A stretch of DNA of 64,000 nt from Bifiguratus adelaidae (lineage: Eukaryota; Mucoromycota; Endogonomycetes; Endogonales): the NCBI GenBank assembly GCA_002261195.1, contig MVBO01000016.1, positions 124,001 to 188,000 on the forward strand, given 5' to 3'. Below the pieces are notes generated by a model. It did no database searches, was not told where the DNA came from, and was given only the letters and a program-made list of their open reading frames with translations. The translations under genes and the position numbers were made by a program. This document shows positions 20,339-32,233 of this stretch, one piece after another (the stretch's first letter is position 1; the number at the start of each line of letters is the position of its first letter).

Positions 20339-22106
20339 ATGACACAAGCACTACCAGGAGTTTCAATCGTTGGACCACTCAAGCCAGAGTACGGCCAGAT
20401 CCTCACCAAAGAAGCTCTCCAGTTTACCGCAACACTTCAACGAGCCTTCAATGGACGCCGTAAACAACTGTTGCAATTGCGAGACGAGCGTCAGAAGAAG
20501 CTGGATGCCGGTGCATTGCCGGACTTTTTGCCAGAGACGGCGCATATCCGTAATGATGATACCTGGCGTGGTGCTCCTCCAGGTCCCAAATTCTCTGACC
20601 GACGAGTGGAGATTACCGGGCCTACATCACGCAAAATGGTCATTAACGCCATGAATTCTGGTGCCACGACCTTTATGGCCGACTTTGAAGGTATGTGTGA
20701 TGAACAGGCGCGACAAACATCACCGCTTATGCTCATATAGATTCCACTGCCCCTACATGGGATAACATGATTGACGGACAAATCAACCTCAGAGATGCCG
20801 TCAGAGGTACCATCAGCCTTGAGCAGAATGGCAAAAAGTACGCTCTCCGCTCAGACGGCAAGGTGGCAGTGCTTATCGTTCGGTAAGTATACGATCGGGA
20901 TGTGACTGTCAGGAAACTCTAAATTTTCGGGCACATGGGCACTCACGCTCTACTAGACCTCGAGGATGGCATTTGCCAGAAAATCACATGCTGGTGGATG
21001 GTGAACCCATGTCGGGATCCATCTTTGACTTTGCTCTCTACTTTTATCACAATGCGCACGAACTCGTCAAGCGCGGTTTCGGGCCTTACTATTATCTTCC
21101 CAAAATGGAATCTCACTTGGAAGCTCGCCTCTGGAACGATGTGTTTTGCCTTGCTCAAGACATGATTGGCATGCCTCGAGGAACTATTCGAGGCACAGTG
21201 CTGATTGAGACCATTCTCGCCGCCTTTGAAATGGACGAGATCATTTACGAGTTGCGTGAGCACTCTTCGGGTCTCAACTGTGGACGATGGGATTACATCT
21301 TTTCAACTATCAAGAAACTCCGACAACACCCTCGATTTGTCTTGCCTGACCGCTCCGATGTGACCATGACCGTTCCATTCATGGACGCCTATGTCCGATT
21401 GCTGATCAAGACATGCCATCGTCGCGGTGTCCACGCCATGGGAGGTATGGCTGCTCAAATCCCCATCAAAAACAACGCAGAGGCCAACAACGCCGCCATG
21501 GAGAAGGTTCGCAATGACAAGCTTCGTGAGGTGACGGCCGGCCATGACGGCACATGGGTCGCGCACCCCGACTTGGTCAAGATTGCCCTCGAAGTCTTCA
21601 ACGAACACATGCCTCAACCCAATCAGCTCTTTGTGCGCCGCGAAGATGTCAACGTGACTCAATACGATCTCCTCAACGTCAACTTTGCCGGTGCCATCAC
21701 AGAACAAGGTATCCGCGCCAACATCGATATCGGTTTGACGTATATGGAAGCTTGGCTTCGTGGTGTCGGTTGTGTGCCCATCCATAATCTCATGGAAGAT
21801 GCCGCTACCGCTGAAATTTCACGCTCGCAATTGTGGCAATGGGCCAAGCATCAACCCACCACCAAGGAAGGCAAAAAGATAACACCTCAATACTTGACAA
21901 GTATTCTGGACCAAGAGCTAGATCGTCTGCGTAAAGAATTGGGGCAGGACAAATTTGCCAAATCGAAATTTGAACAGGCGGCCAAGCACTTTAGGACACA
22001 ATGCAGTGGCAAGGATGCGGACTATGCTGACTTTTTGACGAGTTTGTTGTACGATGATATCTCCACCATCAAGCGCTCCGGTTCGGTATCTGGATCCAAG
22101 TTGTAA
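20339..22106 (+). CDS. MLS1: Malate synthase, peroxisomal (glyoxylate cycle)
   Basis: Three exons (20339-20690, 20741-20882, 20957-22106) give 547 residues, the usual length for malate synthase A. The family signature [15 protein letters not shown] and conserved segments [25 protein letters not shown] and [14 protein letters not shown] are visible. The protein ends in Ser-Lys-Leu, a canonical type-1 peroxisomal targeting signal, so it should act in peroxisomes or glyoxysomes. It condenses acetyl-CoA with glyoxylate to malate, letting cells grow on fatty acids or C2 compounds. Isocitrate lyase is not in the window. Carbon-source regulation is likely, but no specific operator is visible. Confidence 0.97.
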
Positions 22107-22360
22107 GGTCTTGCGTCATGATTTTACGCTCAGCCATTTGTGTGGATGTTGCCCTTGAACGCGAATGTTGCTTGTAATCATTACCAAAAACAAACTATGT
22201 AAAGCCAACGCTGAAATGCCTGCATGCCTTGGTACATGTTTTCTTCTCATAATGTTTACTATACAAGACTGAGCAATCTGCCAATCATCACATCAATGAA
22301 GCTATCGATTGCGTGTATGGATAGGACCTCGGCTCGTCCTTTTCGTCACCGGAAACGTCA

Positions 22361-24786
22361 TCACCGATCGGATGGTATATCTTGTGGAATTGCCATCACT
22401 TCATAGGATGGTCCCGCCATCTCTTGATCCCCATCACCTAGAGAACTTGGCTGTGCCGTGCCGTTATAGATGGCCGCACCTGGCGTGTCGTGGCCTACCG
22501 CAGGTGTATGAAAATCGGCCGTTGGCGGCGACGTGTCTTGCCAGTCTTTGGTTATGCCTTCCTTGGTGTCGCTTTGTGCTCTTCCCTTTTCTAATTCGAT
22601 GCGCAAGCGCTTCACCTCTTCTGACAACACGTCTACTCGAGCTTGCAGCTCCCAGTCCATGGCTTTTCGTGGTTGGTGTGGCGGTAGGGGGGGTATATTT
22701 TGCGTAAGTGACGCAACGTCGCTTCGAGAGTCTGAAGGATTTGAGGAGACTGCCATATTATTCAAAGTTTGATTACCTCCAGTCTGGCCTGCAAAGGCAA
22801 GGTCAGACTGAGCTTCTTGACGTTTTTGGGCGGCTAGTGGATTGGATGCGAGAAGGATGGCGTAATGTAAATGTTCTATGTGAGCGCGCAAACTTTCAAG
22901 TTCTGCTTCTTGTTGGCTGGAGGACAGTGGATAAGCGAACAGGTCATGCTTTCACTTTTTGCAATTCATACCTGTAAGCCCACACAAGCTCGTTAAAACC
23001 TGCGCGGAGCCTGGAAGGAAAGCCCTCAGACAGAACATTGTCTTTGAAAGGATGCAAAAACTCTTGCAATTCTTGAAGTTGGTTGGCAGTGAAAGTCATG
23101 GCGGCTTTCAAATAGTTGACCATAGGCGCAAGTGATTGTGGATCAGAATTTGCGTCTCCATTTGGTGCTGGCGCTAGGGATGGCATCGGCGGCTTCACGG
23201 GCCTGGCTAACTGTGCTTTCGCACTGGCTTTCTGAACTTGTTTGTGCAGATTGAACCGAAGCTGCGAATAGAGCCGCTCTCCCAAAGTAGCAACTTGATC
23301 TTCAACCACCCTTATGACACGGTCCTCGATGTCATCCAAATCTACTTGGTCGTTCTTTACTTCTGGTCCTGGCCTTGGCTCTGGTACCGGTACCGATCTT
23401 GGCTCTGGTCCCGATGTTGGGATTGACCTTAAACGATATAGCTCCTCAATGTCCCTTTTCATGGGTCTCAAGACCGTATCTTCGACAAGCCCTGGAGCGT
23501 GCTTGGAAATTTCAGCTTCGATAACTTGCAGAAGCGTCAAGGGCCGCTGCGTGCGCATAGAATTGGGCATCAATGACATTTGAGATGTGAGTATGCTGTC
23601 TAGTCGTTCCAGTCTTTGATAAATTGTGGTCAAATCCTTGGTAATGTCTTCTGGAACTGCAACGGCCGAGCTCTTTTCTTTTGATGGTGATGAGCCACCT
23701 TCGAGCTTGGTCAGTCGATCTTCGAGCCCGCTTATAGTCTCATCCACAAGATTGAGCCTTTGATTATTTACTCCAGGAGGCCAGAATTGAACTTGCTTGA
23801 GGGCATTTCTGATTTCCTGCGCTGGCAAATCCAGCACGCCAGTCTTTGTGATCTCTTCCATCGTCACTTGGACTCTCTTCAGCGTTCTCTCGAGCTCGTC
23901 GTGCGACGCTGTGGTCGCCCTCTTCGCTAGCAGGTTGTGCACATCCGTTATATCTGCTACATGTCTTCGTTCGAGGTTCTTCAAGGAAGTGTGAACCGAC
24001 TTGACATTCTCCTGTAAATGCCCGAGCTCTCGTCGCACGTTTGTTGCGAACTCTGTATGCTTAGTTTTATCGAATTGGATCTGATTTTCTAGTTTTCCCA
24101 CACGGGAGTCATCGCGACTGGCTTCTGGAGCGCCGGGAGAAGATACTGGCGCGATGCCTTGGGATTCTGAGCTATATTTGTTGATAACCGTTTGAGTTAG
24201 GCGAGAGAGGTGCGCAATAGTATCATTAAACCTGAATAGATCATCAGGTTAATATGCAACTCATCAGTCCACCGCAAAACATACTCTTGCAGATGCTTAT
24301 CCCGCTTAGTGCGCTGGTGATCCAACTCTAAAAATCATTGACGCGTTTTAGCACCAGTGAAAAGCCTTTATCCACAATACGCGCGCCATACCTAATTGTA
24401 GCTCTGCTCTTGTGAACGCATCATTTGGGCCCATGTTGACCTTTGACTGCCATAGAATGACCTGTTCCTCTGCTGCGCGTAGACTGACTTGAATCCCAGC
24501 CAATTTGCCAAACTCCCTGGTAGATACGCCAATGATCATTAGCATCATACTTAATCCGACTTTAGATGTCCAAATCAAAATGATCCCAAGTGCTGCTCAA
24601 TCAATGCCACTGCACGACATGTTGAGAGCACGTTTTAGCACCACTTTGGTCGACTAGCCCTCGTTACGACCATACACCTGCTCTTAATACCGATATCCGG
24701 AACACTCCGACTTACTTGACCAAGTTCTTCACTGCAAGGTCCGGATTGGACGCTCCAGCAGAAGATGCTCCGTTTGACGACGACAT
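22361..24786 (-). CDS. Coiled-coil protein of unknown function
   Basis: Five exons (24786-24716, 24516-24392, 24327-24285, 24231-22972, 22916-22361) restore one frame of 684 residues. The first intron is long for this locus (199 nt) and is chosen because it alone joins NLVK to EFGKLAGIQVSLRAAEEQV in frame. Much of the sequence has heptad-like Leu/Glu/Lys patterns, notably residues ~60-230 (LEDRLTKLEGG, TIYQRLERLDSILTSQ). A proline-rich linker with repeated PEPR/PVPEPRPGP follows, then a conserved-looking part (ELQEFLHPF, SRLRAGFNELVWAY) and a disordered tail with a short coil (LQARVDVLSEEVKRLRIELE). I recognise no family. A structural or cytoskeletal adaptor is plausible but not shown. Confidence 0.7.
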
Positions 24787-24948
24787 CCTCGCTCAACTTT
24801 GCACGCAAGTCGTAGATGGACACGAGTGAGCTGCTCTTGTGAATGCTCTTTCCGCGCAGGAAGAGAACAATAGACGGACGGCTTAAAATGATGACGTAGA
24901 CATTTCCCCATTTCTTCTCGTTTCATCAAACATCTGTTTCTTGCCATC

Positions 24949-26487
24949 ATGACGGAAGACAAGGCGCAAACGGCTCCACAGAAGCCAGATGAGACAAAGT
25001 TCAAGGCTGCCTTGGAGGAAGCAAACAAGCGCATTGAAAAGTTGCGCGCGAAATCAGTACGTATGCGGGTTCCGGGAGCTAGTCGGTCTCCGATCGATGG
25101 AGATTTTGGGTTCCATCCTGTTTGACCTGCTGAATACGCGATAGTTGGCTTATGCTCTGGATTGCTCTTTTAGGATGCTGTTCGTGCCAAGATCACGTCC
25201 TCGCCGTCCGGCAAGTCTGGCAACGAGAAGCGGGATGAGCTGCGCAATCGCTTGACCGAGCTGCGCAAGCAACAGGCCGACATCAAAAAGTCAAAGCAGG
25301 CTACACTCGAGCACATGAGTACTATTAATGCTTCTGTGCAACGCAAGGTGGCCGACATGCGCGCTGCTCAAGCCAAGCTTCCTTTCAAGAATGTTGATGA
25401 GATTGATCGCCGAATTGCTGATCTGGAACGTCAAGTCGAGTCTGGCCAGTTGAAATTGATTGACGAGAAAAAGATGGTTAGCGAGATCTCTTCTCTCAAA
25501 AAGAGTCGCAAGCTTGTCGAAGGCTTCCAAGGTCAACAGGGAGAGATCAACGCCGAGAAGGCCAAGGCTGACGAACTCAAACGCTCGATCGATGATACGC
25601 AATCCAAGGCCCTTGCCAAGGAGTATGACGAGATCAAGGCCGAACTCGATGGCATGCAAAAGAACTATCAATCATCGCGTGACGAGAGACAAAAGCTCTT
25701 TGACGAACAGAATGCCCTCAAGGCCCAAATTGACGAGCAATATAACCAAATTAGAAAATTGAGAGAAGAGAACCGCGAGGCTCACAATGCTTATTGGGAG
25801 CACCAAAAGGCCGTCAGGGAGAGACGTCAACAGGCTCAACGTGAACGACAAGAGCAATACGAACGTGAGAAGCTGGAAGCCTTGGCTCGCAAGGAGCGCG
25901 AAGCAGCCGAAGTTCCTGCTTACGAACAAGAGATCCTCACGTGCGACAATCTCATTAACTACTTGCAAAGCCTGAACAAAGACGGCGCCTCTGCCGCTGA
26001 AACCAATGCCGCACAAGCAACATCCGGCCCAAGCAGCAACGTTCGCGAGCCCGATACCCAGAGCCACGTACAAGGAACCATGCTTGCCAAAAAGTCCGAT
26101 CGCGAGGAAGAAAACTTCTTCTTCGCACCTAAAAAGAAGACCGCCGCTCCCAAAACCAAAAAGGCCGATTCCGGTGTTTTGAAATTCAACTTAGCCACCT
26201 TGGAAGATTTCACCACGATCAAGGTTGACGTTCCCACCAACGCCAAGGACCTTGACTCCACCATTGAGAAGATCAAGGAACGCAAGCAATACTACATTCA
26301 AGAACAACCTAAAGCCACCGAAGAAAACAAGAAGAAGGCTGAAGAGAAGATCGCAGCCCTTACAACCAAGCTCGAAAAGACCACGGTAGCGAACGGCAAG
26401 AGCAAGAAGTCTTCCAAGGCCGAACCTAAGGAGGATGCCAAATTCGCCGATGCCACCGCTGACAAGGAGGAAGTCCCGCAAAACTAG
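24949..26487 (+). CDS. BFR1: Bfr1-like mRNP/nuclear segregation protein
   Basis: Exons 24949-25056 and 25174-26487 encode 473 residues, almost all charged coiled coil. The order of segments (KFKAALEEANKRIEKLRAKS, DELRNRLTELRKQQADIKKS, LPFKNVDEIDRRIADLERQV, then KKMVSEISSLKKSRKLVEGF) is that of Bfr1, which in yeast associates with the RNA-binding protein Scp160 on polysomes and ER and affects chromosome segregation. The C-terminal third holds the EENFFFAPKKKT motif and a lysine-rich tail, as in fungal homologues. The gene is divergent from the coiled-coil gene, with 162 bp between starts. The intron is 117 nt. Confidence 0.9.
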
Positions 26488-26738
26488 TGCATCACAATCA
26501 TAAATTAGATTACGCGTGTCTATCGCCACACTGTCGTTGTAATCATCTGCTTCCATGTCACTGCATGTTGGTTCCATTAAAAGCCGGCCATTGATTCCGT
26601 CAAATACATGTTTTGCTCAATGGGCATCTATTATACATGCAAGCACTGCAATGGTTTAAGTTTACATACATTTACAGTTGTGTGTCGGCAGCTGAAAGAG
26701 GACCTTGGCCAAGCATGTCCTCGATCCATTTTGGCACC

Positions 26739-27707
26739 TCATTCACGCTCCAGGAACCCGCGTATTCCATCAAAGGATCGCATATGTCGGCGATCGAAAC
26801 GACGACGACCTGGTTCAAATATGTCCCGTAATTCGCGTAGCTCGTACATCTGTGGCCGCCGAGACAACCTGTCTTCCGCGGAATCGTTTGGTTGTGGCAT
26901 AAGCGCTGGTGACAAGTCCATCGACTGCGGTGAGGCTGTGAAGGGGCCTTCTCCAGGCAGAGGCGGAGATTCCGAATGAGGTGCTGATATGCTTTCGTCG
27001 ATGGCTTCGTTGGCTACGGACAAGGCATGCCGTCTGGACCGCCGAAGTGGTTCTGCAAAAATGCCCAGAAAGTCGTCATCGTCAGTGCCACTAGACGTGG
27101 TAGAATCCGTCAACAAACTAGCGAAATCTTGATCGGCAAAGTGTACAGTTGGATCAGATGTGGGTGGCGTCGCATGTGGCATGTATTTGTTGGACTCTAG
27201 GCGGCATAAACGGCCGTTTCGTAATCGGAGATAGCAATGCCTCTCGTATGACGCCTGCAAAAACATAAACGTTAGCATGTGGCCCACTTGAGCAATTTTT
27301 TTACACTTTACCTTGACAAGACGCTTACATACTTGCTGAGTTGCTCTCGAGTTTTGGTTCAGACTTGCGGCAAACCTTTCAAACGTAATGTCTTTAACCT
27401 GCATAAACCGAACCAATAGACATTAGACGTGGGCTTGCGTTCCTCTTGTAAGCTTTACCTCGTCATCACCGCACTGCGCTTGCGCTTCTTCGAATAATAT
27501 GCGAACCTTTCGAAGTAGTTCGCTGTCATAGCCCTTCTCTATCCACTTGCCCATCGGTCGTTCAGCCCAAGGCTCCAAGCCGTGCTTGAAAATTGCCTTT
27601 TTAAGAATTGTTGTTGCGCGCCCCGTCTTGCGCGCTCTTTGTGGGATAAAGCAATGCGCGATTGGCTTATCAGCTGCCCGTGTTACAAAGCTGAGCGCGA
27701 GATACAT
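26739..27707 (-). CDS. Unidentified protein, three exons
   Basis: Exons 27707-27459, 27398-27333 and 27254-26739 give 276 residues in one frame. The first ~125 residues look like a small folded helical domain: RATTILKKAIFKHGLEPWAE, KWIEKGYDSELLRKVRILFE, then DITFERFAASLNQNSRATQQ and ASYERHCYLRLRNGRL. The remainder is acidic, rich in S and P, with a basic end. The pattern would suit a small chromatin or nuclear protein with a disordered tail, but I cannot name the family. Splice sites are strong (GTATGT donor, TTTTTGCAG acceptor). Confidence 0.65.
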
Positions 27708-28353
27708 GGCGGAAAAGCTTCCACGACAAAAGGAAACACGTAAAGCCCTCGTTGCTTTGCCAATACCTTAAGGCAGCTGAAAATAACCTCTTGGATCTGT
27801 TACTCTGTTCCATAAAAGCACACGAAATAATGGACTTGCGTTTTCTCAGGTGTTTCTAGATTCGTCATATACGACTCCTTGCTATCGGTTGCTAGAGCAG
27901 CCATTAGCATGGCCGTTTTTCCTTTTCAATATCGTTATGATTGCTTAGCAGGAAGCGTTCGCGGACGAATAGAACTTGCTGTATATTCTGCTTCATTCTC
28001 TTGGACTGTCATCCTCACACCTTACCTTTTTGCAAGCAGAAGACATCCATGTCGAGTCCTCAACCCTGTCCTACTATGGTGCCCGCGACATTTTGATCTT
28101 GCAATTTCCCATATAACCATTGAGCCTCGAGCCTCAATTCAAAGCAACTCTACGTTAAATGGACCAATGCCCTCAACAAGGCTTTTGCTAGTATGTAGAG
28201 GCATGAGGATCCAAAAGGTGTAAATGAGCAGAAATATGCCATATAAAGTTATCTGTGCTGCATCTGGTCCTTCTTGAACACGTGTACAGGCCCTAACCCG
28301 CTATCTTTGCATAGCCAATCAAAGCCAGGCTAAAACTCACCGCCTGATCGCGC
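27708..28353. other. Intergenic stretch, no supported gene
   Basis: 646 bp. Short open frames on both strands (for example 27879-28223, plus) lack protein-like composition. A TACACGTG-type E-box-like sequence (CACGTG) is at about 28279. Nothing else can be supported. Confidence 0.4.
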
Positions 28354-28572
28354 CTAGACATTGCGAAGGAGGTAGAAAGCACCGCGGAAGGCGGAAATAT
28401 CCTTAATTTCTTTCGATTTCTTGGCGGCCATTTCTGCTGGGACACGCGGCGAAGCGAAGCGCAATGTTATGATACGAGGGTCGCCAGGCGTCTCGAAAAG
28501 GTCCTGACCACTGCCGCAATGGCAGAACAGCATCTCTGCGCAGCCTTTCGACGCGGGAACGATGGGAAGCAT
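28354..28572 (-). CDS. Small ORF, 72 residues, unidentified
   Basis: A complete ATG-to-stop frame just downstream of the LeuRS gene on the same strand. The product (MLPIVPASKGCAEMLFCHCG..., then PRIITLRFASPRVPAEMAAK and KSKEIKDISAFRGAF) reads plausibly as a small basic protein but matches no family that I recognise. The KEIKDI stretch recalls the start of ribosomal protein eL38, but the rest of eL38 is absent. It could be a single-exon small gene, one exon of a larger gene, or chance. Confidence 0.3.
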   Translation of the reverse strand: MLPIVPASKGCAEMLFCHCGSGQDLFETPGDPRIITLRFASPRVPAEMAAKKSKEIKDISAFRGAFYLLRNV

Positions 28573-28672
28573 ATTTCAACCTGCCAGCAACAACAAAGTC
28601 AGTTGATCAGCCATATGAAACAGTAAGTTTTTATAACCAATTCTTGATCTCTGACTCCTAGTTGGACACTAT

Positions 28673-31600
28673 CTAATTCTTTTGCTCTTCATTAAACATG
28701 AGGAAGGCGGGAGCACCGGGTAGGGCATTTTCTCCATTCTTCTTATCTTCTTCAGACCAATCAGCTTGAGATGTGAGGTAGATGGAATGGAAACCAAGAG
28801 ATCGCTTGAAAAACTCGATAGATGTGCGAAGAGTTTCCATTTCATTGAAAAGAAGGGAACGGTTGAAGGCAGAAGGTCCTACAGTAGATACCCGTTTCTA
28901 TAAAGATTGATGCATAAGCGACGATTTGCCAAGCTTGTTCTTGGGACCTACCTTCATCTCCTGCACAAAAGGCATCATCTTCTTGTCCTTAAGAAGACCC
29001 TTTTCTCCGAGAAGAGTTCGGATTTTGACATCATCAAATTCCTTCGTGTTGTTATCGAAACCTTCCTTCATGAACTCAATGGCTTGCTCTTGCCAGGCTG
29101 GGAATTCAGTGGCAACAAAGATCTTGAGCGCTTTGGGTGCATTGGCATCATAAGCGTCAGAGTTGGCTTTACCCTTCTTCTTTCGCTTGAGCATGTTGAG
29201 TTCAGCATCGCGCACGTTCTTGACCGTGCCGCGAATGTATTCGGCAGCATCTAGGATAACCTGATCAATGGGTTCAGAGCTGGTAGGGAACGGAGTAACC
29301 ACGGCAAGTTGAGAGTTCTTGAGGACGTGACTCCAAACATATTCGGCCCAGTGAGGAGCAATAGGACAGATCATGAGAGTTTGATGACCGATGAATTTGA
29401 TGACCAGATCCTTGTGCATGCCTTCAACAGCGCAAACTTCTCGGTACCAATCACGAGCTGTTTGAAGTTCGTAGAAGCCGTACTTGAGGGCATCACGGTA
29501 AAGCATTTGGCTGTAAGCGTGGTCACATAGATCCGCATATCGGTTAAGTTCATTGTCGAAGACCTTGTCGTGGAAGTTGTATTCGCCTTGACGGAGGCTA
29601 TCAGCATTTTTCACTTGCTCCTCACACCATTCGAGGAGGGTAAAGAGTCGGAGAATGGCAGCATTGGCGGTGGCTTCTTCGAAGTTGGCGTCCTCAACTG
29701 CATCACCAGCATCTGCGAGCGCGAGACGAGCCGCGTCGGCGCCAAACTTTTCCACAGCCTCGGCCAGGCCAAGCGTGTTGCCCGTTGATTTTGACATCTT
29801 TTCACTATTAAGCAGAAGATGGCCGTTCACACGAATTCCCTTGGGCCATTTCGACTCGGGGAAGATGGCTGCGTGATTGTAGAGGAAGAAGGTCAAATGG
29901 TTGGGAACAAGGTCCTTGCCCGAAACTCGTAGGTCGAGGGGATAAAAGTAGTTGTACTCGCGCTGAAGAACATCGAGAGTGGATTTTGGAATGTCGGTCT
30001 TGCCTTTAGGATATGGGCCCAGTCCGAAGACGTAATCCCATACTTCGTCGATCATTTGCTCGTGTTTGATTCCAGCTGGTCCAGGACGTTGACCATAAAT
30101 ATCTCCACCATGGAGGAGATGAGCTACCGTGTAATAAGCCATGTAAATGGTGGAATCTGATAGAGATTCGACGATGAATTGAGGATCGCGAGGCATTCGC
30201 GTACCGAGACCGAAGCTTCTGGCGCATGCCCACTTGTTGAGCCAGTCGAGAGTGGCCTTGAACTGGTTTCGGACTTCGTGTCCGTAGGTGTTGACAACTT
30301 CAAGAACCTTCTCGGTTTGAGCCTTCCATGAGGGCTCGCCGTAGTCAAGATACCATTGCTCGAGGAGGGCCACTACACATTCCTCACCAGATCGAGAAAT
30401 GACTAGACCTTCTGGCTCATTGTAGACGAAAGCTTCTCCGGAGTTGATGAGAGCATCCTTGATCTTTGGCTTGGCCTCTTGCACAGGAAGCCCGGCGTAG
30501 TCACCAATGACCATTGTTCCGCCGTAGAAACCTTCCTTGTAAGCCAGTTCCTTGGCCTCCGCAAGTTGGACGCGGTCCTTTTGCGAGTTGATCTTCTTCA
30601 TTTTGCAGATCGTTGGGGCTGTGAGATTACCGTAGGTAGGCGTGTTGATGATGGGGATGGGTTCAAAGTTCGCCCATTCTGGTTGAATGTTATAATAAGC
30701 AGGTTTTTTGATCAGGTCTTGCAGAGTGGCGAAATCATCAGGTGAATCAGAAGGAACAGAGGTAACCACGCCAGTACCCTTGGTCGCAAGAACCGTCTCC
30801 ATAGGAAGAACATACACCTCAGGGTATTTGCTGAGAGGAGCGTGAATCTTTGTGCCGATAAGGGCTCGACCGGCGATTTCAGCGTATTTAGTGACGTTTC
30901 TTTCAACGAGAGAAAGTCCTTGGAAAGCAAGATTGCGCGCGGCACGCATTGTGCAAAGGTAAACCTCGTTCTCGTTATTGCTTGCAAATAGACCATAGGT
31001 GATTGATGGTCCTACGAAGCAGTTTGTTTGACCGTACATGGTCTCAGGTCGCAGAGTTGCGGCAACCATATAAACGCTCTTGCCTTCCAGGGCAGGAATG
31101 TTTGCAAGGGCTTCCTTGGCGGCTCCAGACCACTCGAGGACCTTGAGCTTGATTCCCGTGTATTCTTGGGGACCAAGGGCCTCTCCGGATTGACGATCGT
31201 GATCCATGCATGGTTGTTGATCCAGGGGCGAATAAATTGTGTATCGCTCTCCGAATTTGATCTTGCCCAGCATATCAAGTCTGTTCATTTGCCACCGCAC
31301 AAACGCATCATAATAAGGGTTAGCGTCCGTGGTAATGAAGGATCTTCGCCAGTCCACCTTTGCGCCGAAAGAATTGATATCAGAGATAGCGATGGGAGGG
31401 AAATAGGTAAGCCAGTATTTGGCATCAGCGAATTTGTGGATCTCCTCTGTAGGAATGCCACTTGATTGCATGATTTGGAATTGGTATGTTTGGGTACCCG
31501 TCTTGGCCGCGACCTTGCTCTTCTTTGATTTTGAGGGATCATCCTTCTTGCCATCAGCAACGGTGAGCTTGTCGTCCATGGCTCCGGCAAGTTTGGCCTC

Positions 31601-32161
31601 TTCATGCTCCTTGGCGATGACAGCATCGTAGTTTTCAAAGTATAGGCCGAATTTCTCAATCTCGCGCACGAGTTTGTCCGCGCATGCCTACATAGATCAA
31701 TATGAGATATGGTTACACTTGCGGAGTTCAGAAAGCATCACACTGTACCTTGATGGGCATACCAGTGCAGTGAAAGCCTTGAGGGAAGAGGGCACGCTTT
31801 CCCTTCATCTTCTCATAGCCGGTAGAGAATTCGACCTTTGACATGGTGAACGCGTGGCCAAGATGGAGACGACCGTTCATGTATGGGTAGGCCATACAAC
31901 CCATGTGCTTGGGGAACTTTTTGTGTAGTTCATCAGCAGCTGCGTTGAGCTCTCCGAGAGATGCCCCTGGGTTGGGCTCCGGAAATTCCTCATAGGTAGG
32001 AGCATCGACTTCGAAGACTTTCTGCGCATTCCATTTGTCTCGGGCAAAGCTTTCTAGCGCTCTAAGCGCGTCTCTTTTTTGCGTCTGCGTGTCAAGCGTG
32101 AAAAGCTGTACATTCTCATAGCCATTATGCATACCTTTGGCGGTCCTTGCTGTGCCGCCAT
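28673..32161 (-). CDS. CDC60: Leucyl-tRNA synthetase, cytosolic
   Basis: Four exons (32161-32135, 32084-31749, 31687-28952, 28897-28673) encode 1107 residues, normal for the eukaryotic/archaeal-type enzyme. Class I motifs: the HIGH box as RLHLGHAF (after AYPYMNG) and the KMSKS box in NSEKMSKSTGN. Between them lies the CP1 editing domain, and after them the anticodon-binding domain and the eukaryote-specific C-terminal extension. The enzyme charges tRNA-Leu in the cytosol. The first exon holds only nine codons (MAAQQGPPK). The next intron (50 nt, GTATGC...GACACGCAG) is needed, since the unspliced frame lacks an ATG. It ends 72 bp downstream of the ATG22-like stop codon on the same strand. Confidence 0.97.
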
Positions 32162-32233
32162 GGTCCAAGATCAATAAAGGGGAAAGAGGACAAAGGCACG
32201 AGAATGATTCATAATGATGAGCTAAGCCACAGT

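Noticed and set aside
28354-28572. Ribosomal protein eL38
   Set aside because: Only a KEIKDI-like stretch is similar; the basic RRKDA and KVRCSRYLYT-type segments are absent on either side.
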